Below, piece by piece: positions 42,256 through 53,005 of a stretch of 64,000 nucleotides of DNA. The position numbers and the translations under genes were made by a program. Location of the stretch: assembly GCA_013115135.1 (NCBI GenBank), contig JABANP010000284.1:1-64000 (forward strand), given 5' to 3'. Origin of the DNA: Perkinsus olseni (taxonomy: Eukaryota > Perkinsozoa > Perkinsida > Perkinsidae). The stretch's first letter is position 1, and each line of letters opens with the position of its first letter. A model generated the notes under the pieces. The model was not told the DNA's origin. It was given only the letters and a program-made list of their open reading frames with translations, and made no database searches.

Positions 42256-42976
42256 GGAGTTGAGAGGAGGGAGTGATAATGCTAGTATGAGCAGAGTTCG
42301 ATGGTATTACGTAGACAGTGCAAATCCTGGCTTAGGATTCCTAAGTTAGGAACACTGATTTCACTGATAGGAAAGGCTCTCGTGCGCTCGAGGAATGGCA
42401 AGGTCGCAAGCGTTCACCTCCTTCCAGACTTTCGGGCGTGAATGAGTGCAAAGCTATTGGTCTGCTATTTCGGGCTGGGTCTACGAGTTTTTTTCCAGCG
42501 CACAGAATCTGCTGCAGACCTTCTGAATATCTTTGCCTTCAGAGCTGTAACCCTGGGTACCCGGCCGAGCTATGCCCAGCTCAAATACAAAACATATTCG
42601 ATCTTCGGCTGAGGAGTCAACCAGCTGTCCGCGAGCTTCCCTCATTTGGCCTAATTTCACCCAGTCAGGGATTCTGATCCTCGTTCCTTCGTGGCCGTAC
42701 GAACCCAGGGGGCAGTGGGCGAAGGCCTCTACCCTGAGCAGCTCATCTCAGATGCGTCGTCTGCCAACTCCTCGAGATAAACTTTGATTGAAACCAGACT
42801 GCTAGTCTTGCTGAGTTCAGGTTTCCAAGGCTCATTGGTGATTAAATCAATCAGATTGATCACCGCCAAATTCAGTTTTTTGGCCACCAATCATTGATCT
42901 TCGATAATCACGCGATTTTCACTACATGAAAATTTCACGCAATTATGGATTAAGCTGTCCAGGGGACACTGTCCCC
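42256..42976. other. Gene-poor spacer next to the hAT end
   Basis: No supported exon. Ends with a 17-bp palindrome AGGGGACACTGTCCCCT (42961-42977) touching the hAT terminus. Confidence 0.5.
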
Positions 42977-44048
42977 TAGAGATGGGCAAATTTACGGTTT
43001 TCACTACGGAACGGTACGGACTACGGGAACCAAACCGTAGCACGGTACGGTTACGGAAGAAGGGTACGGATTACGGAAGCAGCCTGTTACTTGTAATCTG
43101 CGGAGTTGATCAACTCGACACTTACTGGTCGCAGAAACTCTAGCAAATCACGCCAGCGACACGGAAGTTAAGAAGACACATTAATTCATGTACGGAAGTC
43201 GAAGATGATTGCGGTAGGGATGTCAACGGTTGCGCAAAAGCATCAGCGCGCGTAAGCTGTCCCCAGCTAAACGGGAGCGTCTCACCCTGCTCAACGACCC
43301 GGCTAGGCTGAAAGCCTCTTCCGAACTTACGGAAGAGGGTTGCATACAAGAAAGAAGCATGGCCAGGATCCTTAGAATGGGAATATCGCTCGTCTCGGAT
43401 GCTCTTCAATACTCTACGAAGTCACAGCATCTGGCCAAGCCACGCATCTGACACCTCAGCTTATCTGCATACACCTGGAGTTCCTTTGACAGGGTGGTCG
43501 GGTTTTCATCAGATGTAGATAGGCTCCGTCGCTGTAGACCGCTCAGCAAATCATCCGAGTCCTCGCTTGTGGCTTGGCTCAGCTCTGCAACTTGCTGGGC
43601 CCTAGAATCATCGATACCGAAATACTCCACCACAGCTTCTATGCTGCGTTTCCCATCGACAGTAGACTCAGTAGTGGTGTAGTAGACCCAGTAGCCTATA
43701 GACCCAGTAGACCATTAGCTCCTCATCTGACGGAGACAAGGCGTTAGCCTTCATGTACAGGCGAAGTTTGTCCGAACCACGACGAGCCAAACATTGCCGC
43801 TGATACTTTGCGAACCCCTCCCTATATGTAGAGAACCACGATAACAACTTGTGGGTGCTATTCCAGCGCACCACCACATCCCTAGGTATGATCCGGAACC
43901 TATGACCATCAGGGAAGGACTCTTCTACAAACTGGTGGAGTAGATCGAACGCGATGTTCGATTGTCTAATGAAGCGGCTATGATTATGGAGCTTCTTCAA
44001 GAGGCTTCCAATGCCTTTGGTCGTTCTATTTGTACTCCGATCCACATC

Positions 44049-46743
44049 TTTTTTTTTTACGGTCCGTAAACCATTCGACGGAATGGAGTAGGGAGAGGAC
44101 TATAATGATGCTATAAAGCTATAACCCTCTCGCTAAAGCAACGAACCGCGCGACATTAATAGTGTTTTCACGAACAAAGTCGTCTTTATCCGCCACAATA
44201 CGAGAATGCCCGAAACACTGAATTCGAATATTCTCATATTTTTGGCAAACGAATAATCTATGACTAATATCGTCAACAACTTCATTATCGTCGTCAGTAC
44301 ACAAGGTACATAAAGGACTATCTACTTTCCCTATTCTGAATAAATAGTCATGACAGACTGACCAATGACCAGATAAGATCTGATTCACATTCGAATGTAC
44401 ATAACGAATTGTAACATTAGGAAGTGACATCATATCTGGTATTGTATCGGGGAGATCAATCATGGGATTACATCTGCGACCCCGATTAATGAAGGACTTA
44501 ATAGCCGAAGGTGGCAGGGGACACTCACACTGAACCAATTCAGTGCCTTCCTTCGCCAATGCATCCACAAGATCATTACGGATCAAACCACAATGGGAAC
44601 TAACCCATACAAACTCACAGGAAGCTACATCACATGATATTTGGTGTAGCATTCTCCAAAGTGGAATGATATCTGTACTCAGATTATAAGGATCACCCTG
44701 TAGAGCCGTGTAGAGAGACAAAGAATCACTAACAAACAGAACTGTACTAGTATCGTCCAAGTTCTGTTGGATTAGATACTTCGCACAATTCTGAACTGCT
44801 AGAATCTCTGCAGTATATGATGAAGCTAGAATCCCTGCAGGAGCGCTATCCTCCCACACAGGTTCCAAGAGAGGGGAACTTATATCATCAATAGTATCAA
44901 AAGAATATCTCCAAACTGCACTGCCAGCTCCTCCATGCCCCGATTCAGCGTCTACTGATCCATCGGACCAAGCCTCCCATCCATCGTTGGCATACCCCCT
45001 CAATCGGTTCCTCACTCTATCAAGTAATGATGAAGCTTCATTCCTTCTCAGAGTGTCATCATCTGTGCGCAAACAAGATGTAGCCGAGAATATCATCTTT
45101 AAAGACAACCATGGGGCAATCCTTGATGGCAATGGAGAAATCAGATGATACATATGCCTAGGAAGGTGTTCTTCAGATAGCTCTCGCCAACCCTTCCTCT
45201 TCAATCGTTTCTTTTTATTCTTAGCCTCATACAATAAAGATTGCTTCGCCGGAGAAGGTTGAGGATGTTGGAGAGCTGAGTATGCTAAGTGAGCTGCTCG
45301 ACGAGATACTCTCTGTGCTAAATCTTCCCAACCCACAATTTTAGGTAACTTATCGACCTTCGTCATCTTCAAGCAACCCGAGATGAGTCGCAGCGTCGCA
45401 TTGTACCCAGTTTGGAGCTTGGAAGAGCTTCTTCTGTTGCCCACAACACCAAAGAACCCCGGCGACGCATACAAAGCGCTGGACATAATGAACTGGTCTG
45501 CGAGCTGCTTAATAGCATTGTATCCAGTACCCCATGATCTAGAACTTATATGGTTCAGTACTTTTTATTCGAGCATAAACCTTCTTCTGCCATAGATCAC
45601 AGTGCTTTGCGTACGTAAGAGCTTCATCAACATAAAGACCGAGCATACGTTGATCGTGGGTACGGGGTACTAGCTCGGGACCAATATATAGGTCTACATC
45701 TTCACTACGGATATGATAATTAGTTGAGAAAACAACTAAAAGCGGATTTGGCCGCATTTAGCTTAATAGAAGAAGTAGTGAAGAAGTCATGAGCACCGTT
45801 GAGCTGTTTTTGCATCAGAGAGAGCTTCTCATCAAAATCCGAAGTCCGCACAGACATCGTGATACACACATCATCCGCTAAGCAGAAAGTACGGAAAAAA
45901 GCACCTTCTACCTCCCCATCCCATAGATAGGATATCAAGGGCGACATATATGCGAGCCACAACACAGGGCTACAAGAGCATCCTTGGGGGACTCCTCGTC
46001 GTATTATTCTTCTACTAGAGCTAGAAGTGCCCCATAATGTGTGTACAATCCTACCCTTGATAAAATTCCTCAACCACCTCCATAGTCGAGGAGGAGTAGC
46101 GATACTCCCCAGCCTAGCCAGAAGTATGTCATGTCGTACGAAATCATATGCAGATGTAGCATCCAGGAAGACGGTTACCACTGCTCTATCCTTCTGAACT
46201 TCATCCTCTAGATATTGAGAGAAAGCACATGCTTGTTGTTCGGCTGACATACCTCTCCTAAAGCCTGATTGCTCAGGTTGGATTGAACCAGAGCAGGATT
46301 CGATATAATGTGTGATCCTCCCTAGTGACCATCTTATCGGCGACGCGGGCCAAAGCGTTTGTCAGTGCTATGGGCCTGAATGCGCCTACTTTGGGCTTCG
46401 GTACTGGACATAACCGAGACGTCCTCCACTGCCGAGGAATTGAATCTTGTACCCATGATTTGTTCAATACAACGAGGAAAATATTCATAGCCTCGTCCGG
46501 CAAAAACTTCAGACACTGCATCGGAATACCATCACTTCCTCCAGCCTTATTGAGCGACATCGAATGTAGAGTGAACTTCAATTCATTTAACGAGAACAAC
46601 TCATCATAGTCTTCTCGCTGGGAATTGTCGGCAAATTCCCAACACTCATCTTCTAGTACCACCCATTCTGGCTCATCCCCATTCACCCAATCTACCCGAC
46701 AATGGTTCTTGCCATCCACATCTTCTCCCCAGGCTTTAGTCAT
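44049..46743 (-). mobile_element. 5'-truncated LINE with RNase H, inserted in the hAT
   Basis: Minus strand. Reverse transcriptase starts at NKAGGSDGIPMQCL, then FRPIALTN, FLDATSAYDFVRHD (motif A), GVPQGCSCSPVLW (motif B), FCLADDVCI (motif C, LADD). The 455-codon 3' frame (45486-44119) holds an RNase H (DGWEAWSDGSVDAE, SYTAEILAVQ, LFVSDSLSL) and a terminal CTLC/H/C finger. Four frames are needed, so it is inactive. A ten-A tail on the minus strand at 44058-44049 marks the 3' end by target-primed insertion. The endonuclease part is absent. Resembles RNase H-bearing I-type LINEs; clade not certain. Confidence 0.9.
44119..45486 (-). pseudogene. LINE RNase H and C-terminal part
   Basis: A 455-codon frame. 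RNase H acidic residues are visible (SDGSVDAE, TAEIL, VSDSL), with VWVSSHCGLIRNDLVDALA completing the fold. A CX2C...H...C finger lies near the end. The reverse transcriptase lies upstream in other frames (45720-46250, 46273-46743). Confidence 0.85.
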
Positions 46744-47454
46744 AGGAGTCGTAAATATAAGCAGATGCCTCGGACCCGTCGTCGTCGCCAGCGAGGAATT
46801 GCTCGTCTCGGAGCAAGTCTAGTAGTTCCTGCTGTTCACATTGGGGTGCTTCCAACCCTGCTGTTGACGTCAGTGCATCATCGCCTTCGTCCTCCTCTCC
46901 GGAATCACTGAACTCGTCGCTGGTGGAAGCCGTCGCCCAGAATCCGAGCGGATTGACGATGCTCAGATGTAATTTATGCGCTAAGCAGGTTAAGTTCACG
47001 AATCCAGTCTCCCCCATACCATACTCAGTTCTAAGTAGGTCCATAAGTTGGAATTGGCGCTATCTGTGGTGATGGACCGTATCTTCCCCAAGCAACCCGC
47101 AGCTTCCAACGAGGTGTATATGCATGATGCAATATTAGCACCGGTATGCCTTCCCTTGAGGTCAACGAAGTCGATTAGGCGTCGTCCGAGGCTGTACTGG
47201 TGTGTGCGTGCGCGTGCAGTGCGACGCGTGACACAACAGTTCTCGTCGCCCCAAATTGATCGAAGTTGTTAATCGCTAGCGATTGTTAGTCATATCATAT
47301 TGCTAACCTCTGTCTTCGGTTGCGTTCAGTCGGGGAAGTATCACATGGTGCCCAGACGCATACCGAACATGATTACAGTTCCTCCCGGGGCATCCGTTTT
47401 AATGTCCGATGAGATCGACTGCGACTATGAGGACTACGACGCGATCGTAGCCGT

Positions 47455-47598
47455 TGTGAGAAGAAGTTGTACACAATTGAATGTCTCACCTCTTGTGACT
47501 GTCTCCCTTGCTAGCCTAGCTTACGTATTATTGTTATTACTGTAGTTATAACTCAAGAACCACTGTAAACGACTCCTGTTGAGTTATCTAATCTAACA
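47455..47598 (+). repeat. 5' LTR of element B
   Basis: 144 bp, begins TG and ends CA, identical to 52862-53005. The ATG of the first Gag frame uses its last base. Confidence 0.95.
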
Positions 47599-48008
47599 TG
47601 GCGCTCCCCGACGACCCCTTTCTCTCTATTGCAGAGCAGATCATGGACAAAGTCATTCTTGGTAACGAGATCTTGAATCTGGCAAGATTTCAAGATTGGG
47701 TGATTGCGATGCTAGTAGACGAAGTGAAGAAGCTCGATCATGTGCCTACCGTTGAAGCTTTGGAAACGTCTTTGAAGGATGGTTTCATGAAAGCGATTGT
47801 GTTTATCGTTGGTCCATCGTCAAGCTCTAACTTTGCTTCGAAGGCCATTGAAAACTTTATGCAATTGGTCCCCTTCATCTTCCCTGCCTTACTGACCAAG
47901 CTGCTCGAGGCGGAGGTCGCTATAGTGGTCTCAGAGGAGGCTAAGCGGACCTACCGGGCCACGAAGCTCGATGCAGCAAGGGAAGTTGACGGTTGCAGGG
48001 GAGTATAG
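47598..48008 (+). CDS. Element B Gag N-terminal part, ended by an in-frame TAG
   Basis: Starts on the last base of the LTR and encodes a helical segment (AEQIMDKVILGNEILNLARF, LETSLKDGFMKAIVFI). It stops at TAG 48006-48008. The following 45 bases stay open in the same frame and join the 711-codon ORF at 48054, so the two are one frame separated by a single stop. Confidence 0.75.
   Translation: MALPDDPFLSIAEQIMDKVILGNEILNLARFQDWVIAMLVDEVKKLDHVPTVEALETSLKDGFMKAIVFIVGPSSSSNFASKAIENFMQLVPFIFPALLTKLLEAEVAIVVSEEAKRTYRATKLDAAREVDGCRGV
47599..47616 (+). promoter_or_regulatory. Primer-binding site of element B
   Basis: TGGCGCTCCCCGACGACC directly after the LTR. The first six bases equal those of the classical tRNA-Lys site, but the rest differs, so the tRNA is unknown. 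The site is also codons 1-7 of the Gag frame. Confidence 0.6.
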
Positions 48009-48053
48009 CATATTGTAAGTGGCTTCGCCGATAGACTTCGAGCAAGTAGCTTT

Positions 48054-50189
48054 ATGTCGTTTCCTTCCCCTTCGGCGCCTGCGGCTCCTGCTGATGGTTC
48101 TTTTCACTCCGCTGAGCAGGTAGAGGTTGATGCTCCCGCAGTAGCTACATATGGTAGTATGGCGACGCTTGCAGAGCCGACCCAAGCTTTTCGGTATAAG
48201 AAGATGATGACGGAGTCCGAGCTGGCTGCCATCTTGAGGGCAGTTGATAAGGTACCATTGAGCAAACCGCCGTTTACTGGATTCGGTGATAATCGATCAC
48301 TGTCGGCTTTTAAGGTGGAGATTACTGACACTGTTCGAAGGAGACACTGGTCTGCTGTTCATGAGTTCCACTATCTTAGTCGCGCGTTGGAAGGATCATT
48401 GTGGTTGCTGGTAACGGTGCAATTATTTAATGACCTCAACCCGCAATCCTATGTTGTGGCGCTTGAGCAGGTTTGGGCTAATCTGGACAAGGTCTGTGGT
48501 GGACAGCTTGAACAAGAACAGTTGCTCAATACTATGATCGACCTGAAGCAGAGTAGTGATGAGAGTCTCTCGAGTTTCCTCGGGAGAGTCACTCGCTTCC
48601 GCTCTCAGTGTCGAGCAAGTGGTGCCATGCAAATGCGGGACGACTCTTATTATATGATGCTGAGCCGCCGTGGCATGTCTTCAGGGGTGGTGGCTTCGCA
48701 GGCTGCTTCGATCACATGTGAGTCCTGGATCGAGTGGGTCCGACAAGTGATTATGATTGATCAACGTCTCTCTTCCAGTAAGCCATCGCCTTCATCATCG
48801 CCATCGAAGATCCCAGGACAGACTTCAACTGCTACTACGCCAGAGGTGCAACAAGTAGCTCCAGTACGCGCTGTAGACTTTGGAGTTCGTCCTGATGTTT
48901 CGCAGTTCTCCAATGTACCATCACCGCAGACTACAGGGCAACAATCTCACAGGCCCAATCGGCGTGGCCCCAAGAAGTGTTTTACTTGTGGTAAGAGTGA
49001 TCATCTAACGAAGCAGTGTCCGCTAAGAAGATGCTGGAACTGTCTCAGTGTTGGTCATTCTGCATCTGAGTGCCCGAAGTCTTCCCCCGCCAATCCCAAG
49101 TCCGGCTCTGGAACGGAAGCGGTGCGGGTGGTGGGATCTACCGAAGGAACCGTTCACAGCGACGAGAGAGGCGAGACTGTGATTCTGCCGTCCCGTAGTG
49201 TTGTGATTCGCGCATGGGGCGATACTCACAAATTAGACGGTGGAATACTGACTGCAACCTACGGTGGTAAACTTGTATTGAAGGGCTTGGTTGACACTGG
49301 AGCAACCGATGCGTTGTTATCGAAGTCTGTATATGATCAGATTCGTGAGCATTGTCCTGAAGTACCATCACTGATACCATGCCAAGCTACTGCTACATTG
49401 GCGAATGGTAGTACCGAGGAGGTTGTGGGAACGGTGAAGCTCGACCTTATCTTTTGTGATCGTGTTGTGACCCACGACTATTATGTCGTAAAGGATTTAC
49501 AACCGGGTATTATCTGGGGCCTACGTCTTCTAGGACGTGTCGGAGTCGGGATTGATATAGGTGACTCGGCGGAGGGGCTACGTGTTACTACCCGTGTGAA
49601 GAGTTCGGCTGAGGGTGATAGCGAGGGCATCACTCAGCCAGGAATTGTCACGAGTCTGAACGCTGACTCAGAGGAGATTGCGGTTCGGAAAGTGAGTGGT
49701 TTGTGTTGTGCTCTGTCCCTGGAAGAGGCAGCCCCCCTTCTAGGTGAGAAGAGTGAAGACTCCCTTTCGAGTCCTGTTGATACTGCTGTTGTACATTCTT
49801 TCGTCCCTCCTAGCTGTAATGAGATGGAGTTCGATTGGAGACCGATACCAGCAGCACCACAGTATGACTATCGGGTAAGGCAGGCTAACGAGAACGACAC
49901 TCTTGACTTGCCAGGTGAGCAAGAATATGTGTGTGAAATCAGATGGCCCCCTTTGAAGCCTCGTACTGATGGTACTCATGTGGACTATAGCAAAGCTATG
50001 ATCGCTCGGTTGAGCGATGAGCAGAAGGAGCTGCTACGCAAGGAGGTAGCTAACTATCTTGCCCACCAATGGTGGGAGAGCCCACCACCCTCGGATGCGA
50101 CTGCTCCCTCTTGCTCTGAGCCAATTATTGAGGGTGTTTCCTCTTCAGCAATCCTTGCTGAAGAGCACCCGGCTACAGCCGGTGTGTGA
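48054..50189 (+). CDS. Element B Gag-protease
   Basis: 711 codons. Gag capsid-like helices, then knuckles CFTCGKSDHLTKQC and CWNCLSVGHSASEC near residues 309-340, a retropepsin with LVDTGATDALL near 413 and IIWGLRLLGRVGVGIDIG, then the linker to reverse transcriptase (LAHQWWESPPP). The frame ends at 50189, just where the reverse transcriptase begins in the next frame. Confidence 0.9.
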   Translation: MSFPSPSAPAAPADGSFHSAEQVEVDAPAVATYGSMATLAEPTQAFRYKKMMTESELAAILRAVDKVPLSKPPFTGFGDNRSLSAFKVEITDTVRRRHWSAVHEFHYLSRALEGSLWLLVTVQLFNDLNPQSYVVALEQVWANLDKVCGGQLEQEQLLNTMIDLKQSSDESLSSFLGRVTRFRSQCRASGAMQMRDDSYYMMLSRRGMSSGVVASQAASITCESWIEWVRQVIMIDQRLSSSKPSPSSSPSKIPGQTSTATTPEVQQVAPVRAVDFGVRPDVSQFSNVPSPQTTGQQSHRPNRRGPKKCFTCGKSDHLTKQCPLRRCWNCLSVGHSASECPKSSPANPKSGSGTEAVRVVGSTEGTVHSDERGETVILPSRSVVIRAWGDTHKLDGGILTATYGGKLVLKGLVDTGATDALLSKSVYDQIREHCPEVPSLIPCQATATLANGSTEEVVGTVKLDLIFCDRVVTHDYYVVKDLQPGIIWGLRLLGRVGVGIDIGDSAEGLRVTTRVKSSAEGDSEGITQPGIVTSLNADSEEIAVRKVSGLCCALSLEEAAPLLGEKSEDSLSSPVDTAVVHSFVPPSCNEMEFDWRPIPAAPQYDYRVRQANENDTLDLPGEQEYVCEIRWPPLKPRTDGTHVDYSKAMIARLSDEQKELLRKEVANYLAHQWWESPPPSDATAPSCSEPIIEGVSSSAILAEEHPATAGV

Positions 50190-51550
50190 TGCGCGATCGT
50201 GGAATTCGATCCTCCCAAGCGCTTCGTATTTGGGAAGCGACACTTCGGTATTGCTCACAGAGATGCAGTTGGCTATCAATAAGTTGTTATTGGACGGCCT
50301 ATCTGTGAGTGAGATTGCCGTCGGCTTTTTGGATATAAGCCGTGCTTTTTTTATAGGATACACCTAGGCCCGGGATTGAGAGTGAACCTTTCCCTTGGCG
50401 GTATCAAAGTATGTTAGTCGGCGCCTTATATTTGGCCTATCGGTAGGGCCAAGTGCCCTTGAATCTTTCGTACGAAGATTGATTGATCTGATGTACGCAC
50501 GAGGGAGTATCTCGCCGAGTTCATGTCTTCATATATCTGGATGATATATGTCTCGTTGGTCCTATCCATGATATATCGTATGCGGTTCAAGTGCTCCGCC
50601 GTTTAGGCACTCTCCACGGATTTCCTTTTCCGGCGGAGAAATGTAATACTTTCACCATCGACTCCTCTGAAGCGATCCGTCACCTTGGCGTCTTCTGGAA
50701 AGTGAGTGACAGCCACTTTGCGATTCAGTGTCCGACTGTGGAAGTCCCCTCAGAGATTGGCCTCCTCCTACACCAAACGTCAACTTTTTTGTTGTGAGCG
50801 GAAGGCTCGGCGATCCGTTGCGCCGGCACCCCTTTGGAGGTACTGTGCCGATGTGATGAGAGCTGTTTCTGGCAGGTGGTCTGGTGGTTGGGATGATTTG
50901 CATGTGCTTTCAGCATCTGAGCGGCGTACTCTCCATTGTCTTGAGTAAGATCCAAGATGCGAAGGAAAGCCATGTCCACTTACTTGAAGACACAGGGAAA
51001 AAGCCGACTTCTTGTGCGAGGAGATGCTTCTTGTCACGGTTACGGCTGGCTTGTGTTTCTGTCCAATGTGGTTGAGGATGTTGACTCTGCCGCTACTGCT
51101 CCGTTGTTCTGTCGTGCTCGCTTGTGGCGTGTGACTCAGCAATACTGGCACATCAACAGGCGAGAACTATTTTTGCTCGGTTGAAGCCTTATTGTGTGTT
51201 GGTGACTTGCGCCTAAAGGCGTTCGGTATCGAGAGCGTTGTCTTGGAAAGTGATAGCAGGGTGACCTGTGGTTGGTTGCGAGGTGCCTCTTTCAGGGCAG
51301 TGACTAAGTCACAGGAACGTACTTCTATAGGCCGCTTACTTGTTATTGCTTCTGATGTCCGCGTTCGCCTACAACTACCTGTTGTTGTGCGGCATATCGC
51401 TGCTGAGATCAACGCTGATGCTGACGATTTGTCTCGACTGGCTCAGCTGTGGGATCTGCCCTTGGATGACCTCTTCAACAGTCAGAGGTCAGGGGAGATA
51501 GGAGTGTGCATAGTGCATGCCTTGTCCGTTGTGCTGCTGTGCTCGTAGAC
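50160..51550 (+). pseudogene. Element B reverse transcriptase and RNase H, frameshifted
   Basis: Domain pieces in order but in changing frames: VCDARSWNSILPSASYLG, GFLDISRAF then a T7 run where the frame slips, FGLSVGPSALESF, YLDDICLVGP (catalytic DD, 50534 onward), HLGVFWKVS, RNase H LLVRGDASCHGYGWL with YWHINRREL, and VVLESDSRVTC. At least four single-base shifts. Since the LTRs are identical, these may be sequence errors, template damage before insertion, or a copy mobilised in trans. Confidence 0.85.
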
Positions 51551-51612
51551 TCAACTGCGACTTTAGCGAAGATGCAGTGTAATTTCGCTGAGACAATGGC
51601 GTTGATATTGCA

Positions 51613-52818
51613 TTGCCGAACGTCAAAAAGCAGCAGGTTACTACGACTGTGCTTTTAGGTCGATTTCGCTTAGAAGAACGAGATGGTTGTGAGATCTTGA
51701 CTCGAGTGGTTATGACCATCGGCACTCCGTATAGTGAAGGCCGCTCTGTCCTTGTACACCCGTGGGATGATCGCGAGAAGACCGACTCTATTATTGCCAA
51801 GTGTCACGATGAGATTGGTCATCTTTCGGCGCCCATGACTCTGTGGCATCTGCGACGCTTCTGGTGGTGGAAGGGTATTCGAGCCGATTCTAAGCGCGTT
51901 TGTATGATGTGTGATCACTGCATTGCTGCTGTCATCAAAGGCTCTATCCGTGTTTGGAAGGGCAACTGCTTGGACCATACGGTGAGATCCCCTTGGGAAA
52001 CGGTGTCAGCAGATTTGGCAGGTCCGTTCGTGGCGGACAGTTTTAACTGCGTCTACTGCTTGCTGCTATGTGATCACTTTTCCCGTTTCTGCTTATTGCG
52101 ACCCCTCCGATCGGCCACGAGTCGGGAAATTATCCGGGTTATGACGGAAGTCTGTGGTACGTTCGGAAGTATGCGTTCTTTACGGTCCGATAGAGGAAGC
52201 TGCTTTGCCTCCCGTGCCACGCAATCGAGCTTGGAAGCTCTGGGGGTAAGGGTTTCCCTTATAACCCCCAGAGCTCCATGGTGCAACGGGCTGGTGGAAC
52301 GACGAGTTCAAGAGTTAAAGGTGTGCTTACGTGGATACGGTCTGTCTAAGTCTCGATCGTGGAGTAGTAAGCTGGGCAGTGCTATGAGGAGAATGAACAG
52401 TGTGGTGCTACCAGATCTCGGCACCACTCCTTTTAATATAATGTTCCACCGGTCTATGTATTTGGGATCTGTGGTTCCTCCCTCTAGCGTGGACGCGGCT
52501 GTAGACGATGATGAGCTCCCTACTGCGGATGAGTTGAAAGAGAATGATGAAGGAGTACTACTACAACGTGATTGGGTCGGTAAGGTCCGAGATGATCGAG
52601 AGCAACCACCTGAAGATCGGAGGCAACTGCGCCCGGTATCTGCCGGACAGAGGGTTTTGGTTAAGATGGCTGATGGTTGGAGAGGCCCCTGGAAGGTTCT
52701 CATTGTTCACGACGATAAAGCTCGCGTGACCATTGCGGACAAGTATGGTGTTGAGAGAGATGAGCATCGTGCTAATCTCAGAGTTTATTACGGGACGTCT
52801 GAAGTCCAAGCGTTTTAA
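51613..52818 (+). CDS. Element B integrase
   Basis: An intact frame of 401 codons with an HHCC finger (KCHDEIGHLSAPMTLWHLRR and CMMCDHC), then the DDE core: SADLAGPF, LRSDRGSCFAS and CNGLVERRVQELK. A basic, chromo-like or SH3-like tail follows (GPWKVLIVHDDKARVTI). The start may be internal to a pol polyprotein. Confidence 0.9.
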   Translation: MPNVKKQQVTTTVLLGRFRLEERDGCEILTRVVMTIGTPYSEGRSVLVHPWDDREKTDSIIAKCHDEIGHLSAPMTLWHLRRFWWWKGIRADSKRVCMMCDHCIAAVIKGSIRVWKGNCLDHTVRSPWETVSADLAGPFVADSFNCVYCLLLCDHFSRFCLLRPLRSATSREIIRVMTEVCGTFGSMRSLRSDRGSCFASRATQSSLEALGVRVSLITPRAPWCNGLVERRVQELKVCLRGYGLSKSRSWSSKLGSAMRRMNSVVLPDLGTTPFNIMFHRSMYLGSVVPPSSVDAAVDDDELPTADELKENDEGVLLQRDWVGKVRDDREQPPEDRRQLRPVSAGQRVLVKMADGWRGPWKVLIVHDDKARVTIADKYGVERDEHRANLRVYYGTSEVQAF

Positions 52819-52861
52819 TTGTTTTTATGGTTTGTGGTTGCGGGTAGCAACCAGGGGGAGA

Positions 52862-53005
52862 TGTGAGAAGAAGTTGTACACAATTGAATGTCTCACCTCT
52901 TGTGACTGTCTCCCTTGCTAGCCTAGCTTACGTATTATTGTTATTACTGTAGTTATAACTCAAGAACCACTGTAAACGACTCCTGTTGAGTTATCTAATC
53001 TAACA
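52862..53005 (+). repeat. 3' LTR of element B
   Basis: Identical to the 5' copy; preceded by the polypurine tract at 52853-52861. Confidence 0.95.

Larger units (their letters stand above)
42977..47205 (-). mobile_element. Degenerate hAT transposon split by a LINE
   Basis: The left terminus TAGAGATGGGCAAATTTACG resembles hAT ends, followed by many short ACGGTACGG repeats. Minus-strand transposase pieces in order from the right: DFVDLKGRHTGANIA, KIRSITTDSANSN, CLAHKLHLSIVNPLGF (to 46736), then after the LINE LLKKLHNHSRFIRQS and IIPRDVVVRWNSTHKLL (44045-43668), and the C-terminal dimerisation region IPILRILAM, SSEEAFSLAGSL and RALMLLRNR (to stop at 43223). At least one frameshift (about 47043) and one in-frame stop (43406). 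The right terminus is missing. Confidence 0.85.
47455..53005 (+). mobile_element. LTR retrotransposon B, recent insertion into element C
   Basis: Bounded by identical 144-bp LTRs starting TGTGAG and ending TAACA, flanked by the 5-bp direct duplication GCCGT (47450-47454 and 53006-53010). A primer-binding site TGGCGCTCCCCG follows the left LTR and a polypurine AGGGGGAGA precedes the right one. Gag, protease, reverse transcriptase, RNase H and integrase are present in order, but the reverse transcriptase/RNase H part needs several frame changes. Confidence 0.95.

Noticed and set aside
47455..47598. Spliced-leader-like ACTGTAGTTATAACTCAAG in the LTR of element B
   Set aside because: Only the ends (GTAG and CTCAAG) match the leader and the length is shorter; too weak to claim, though the position is suggestive.
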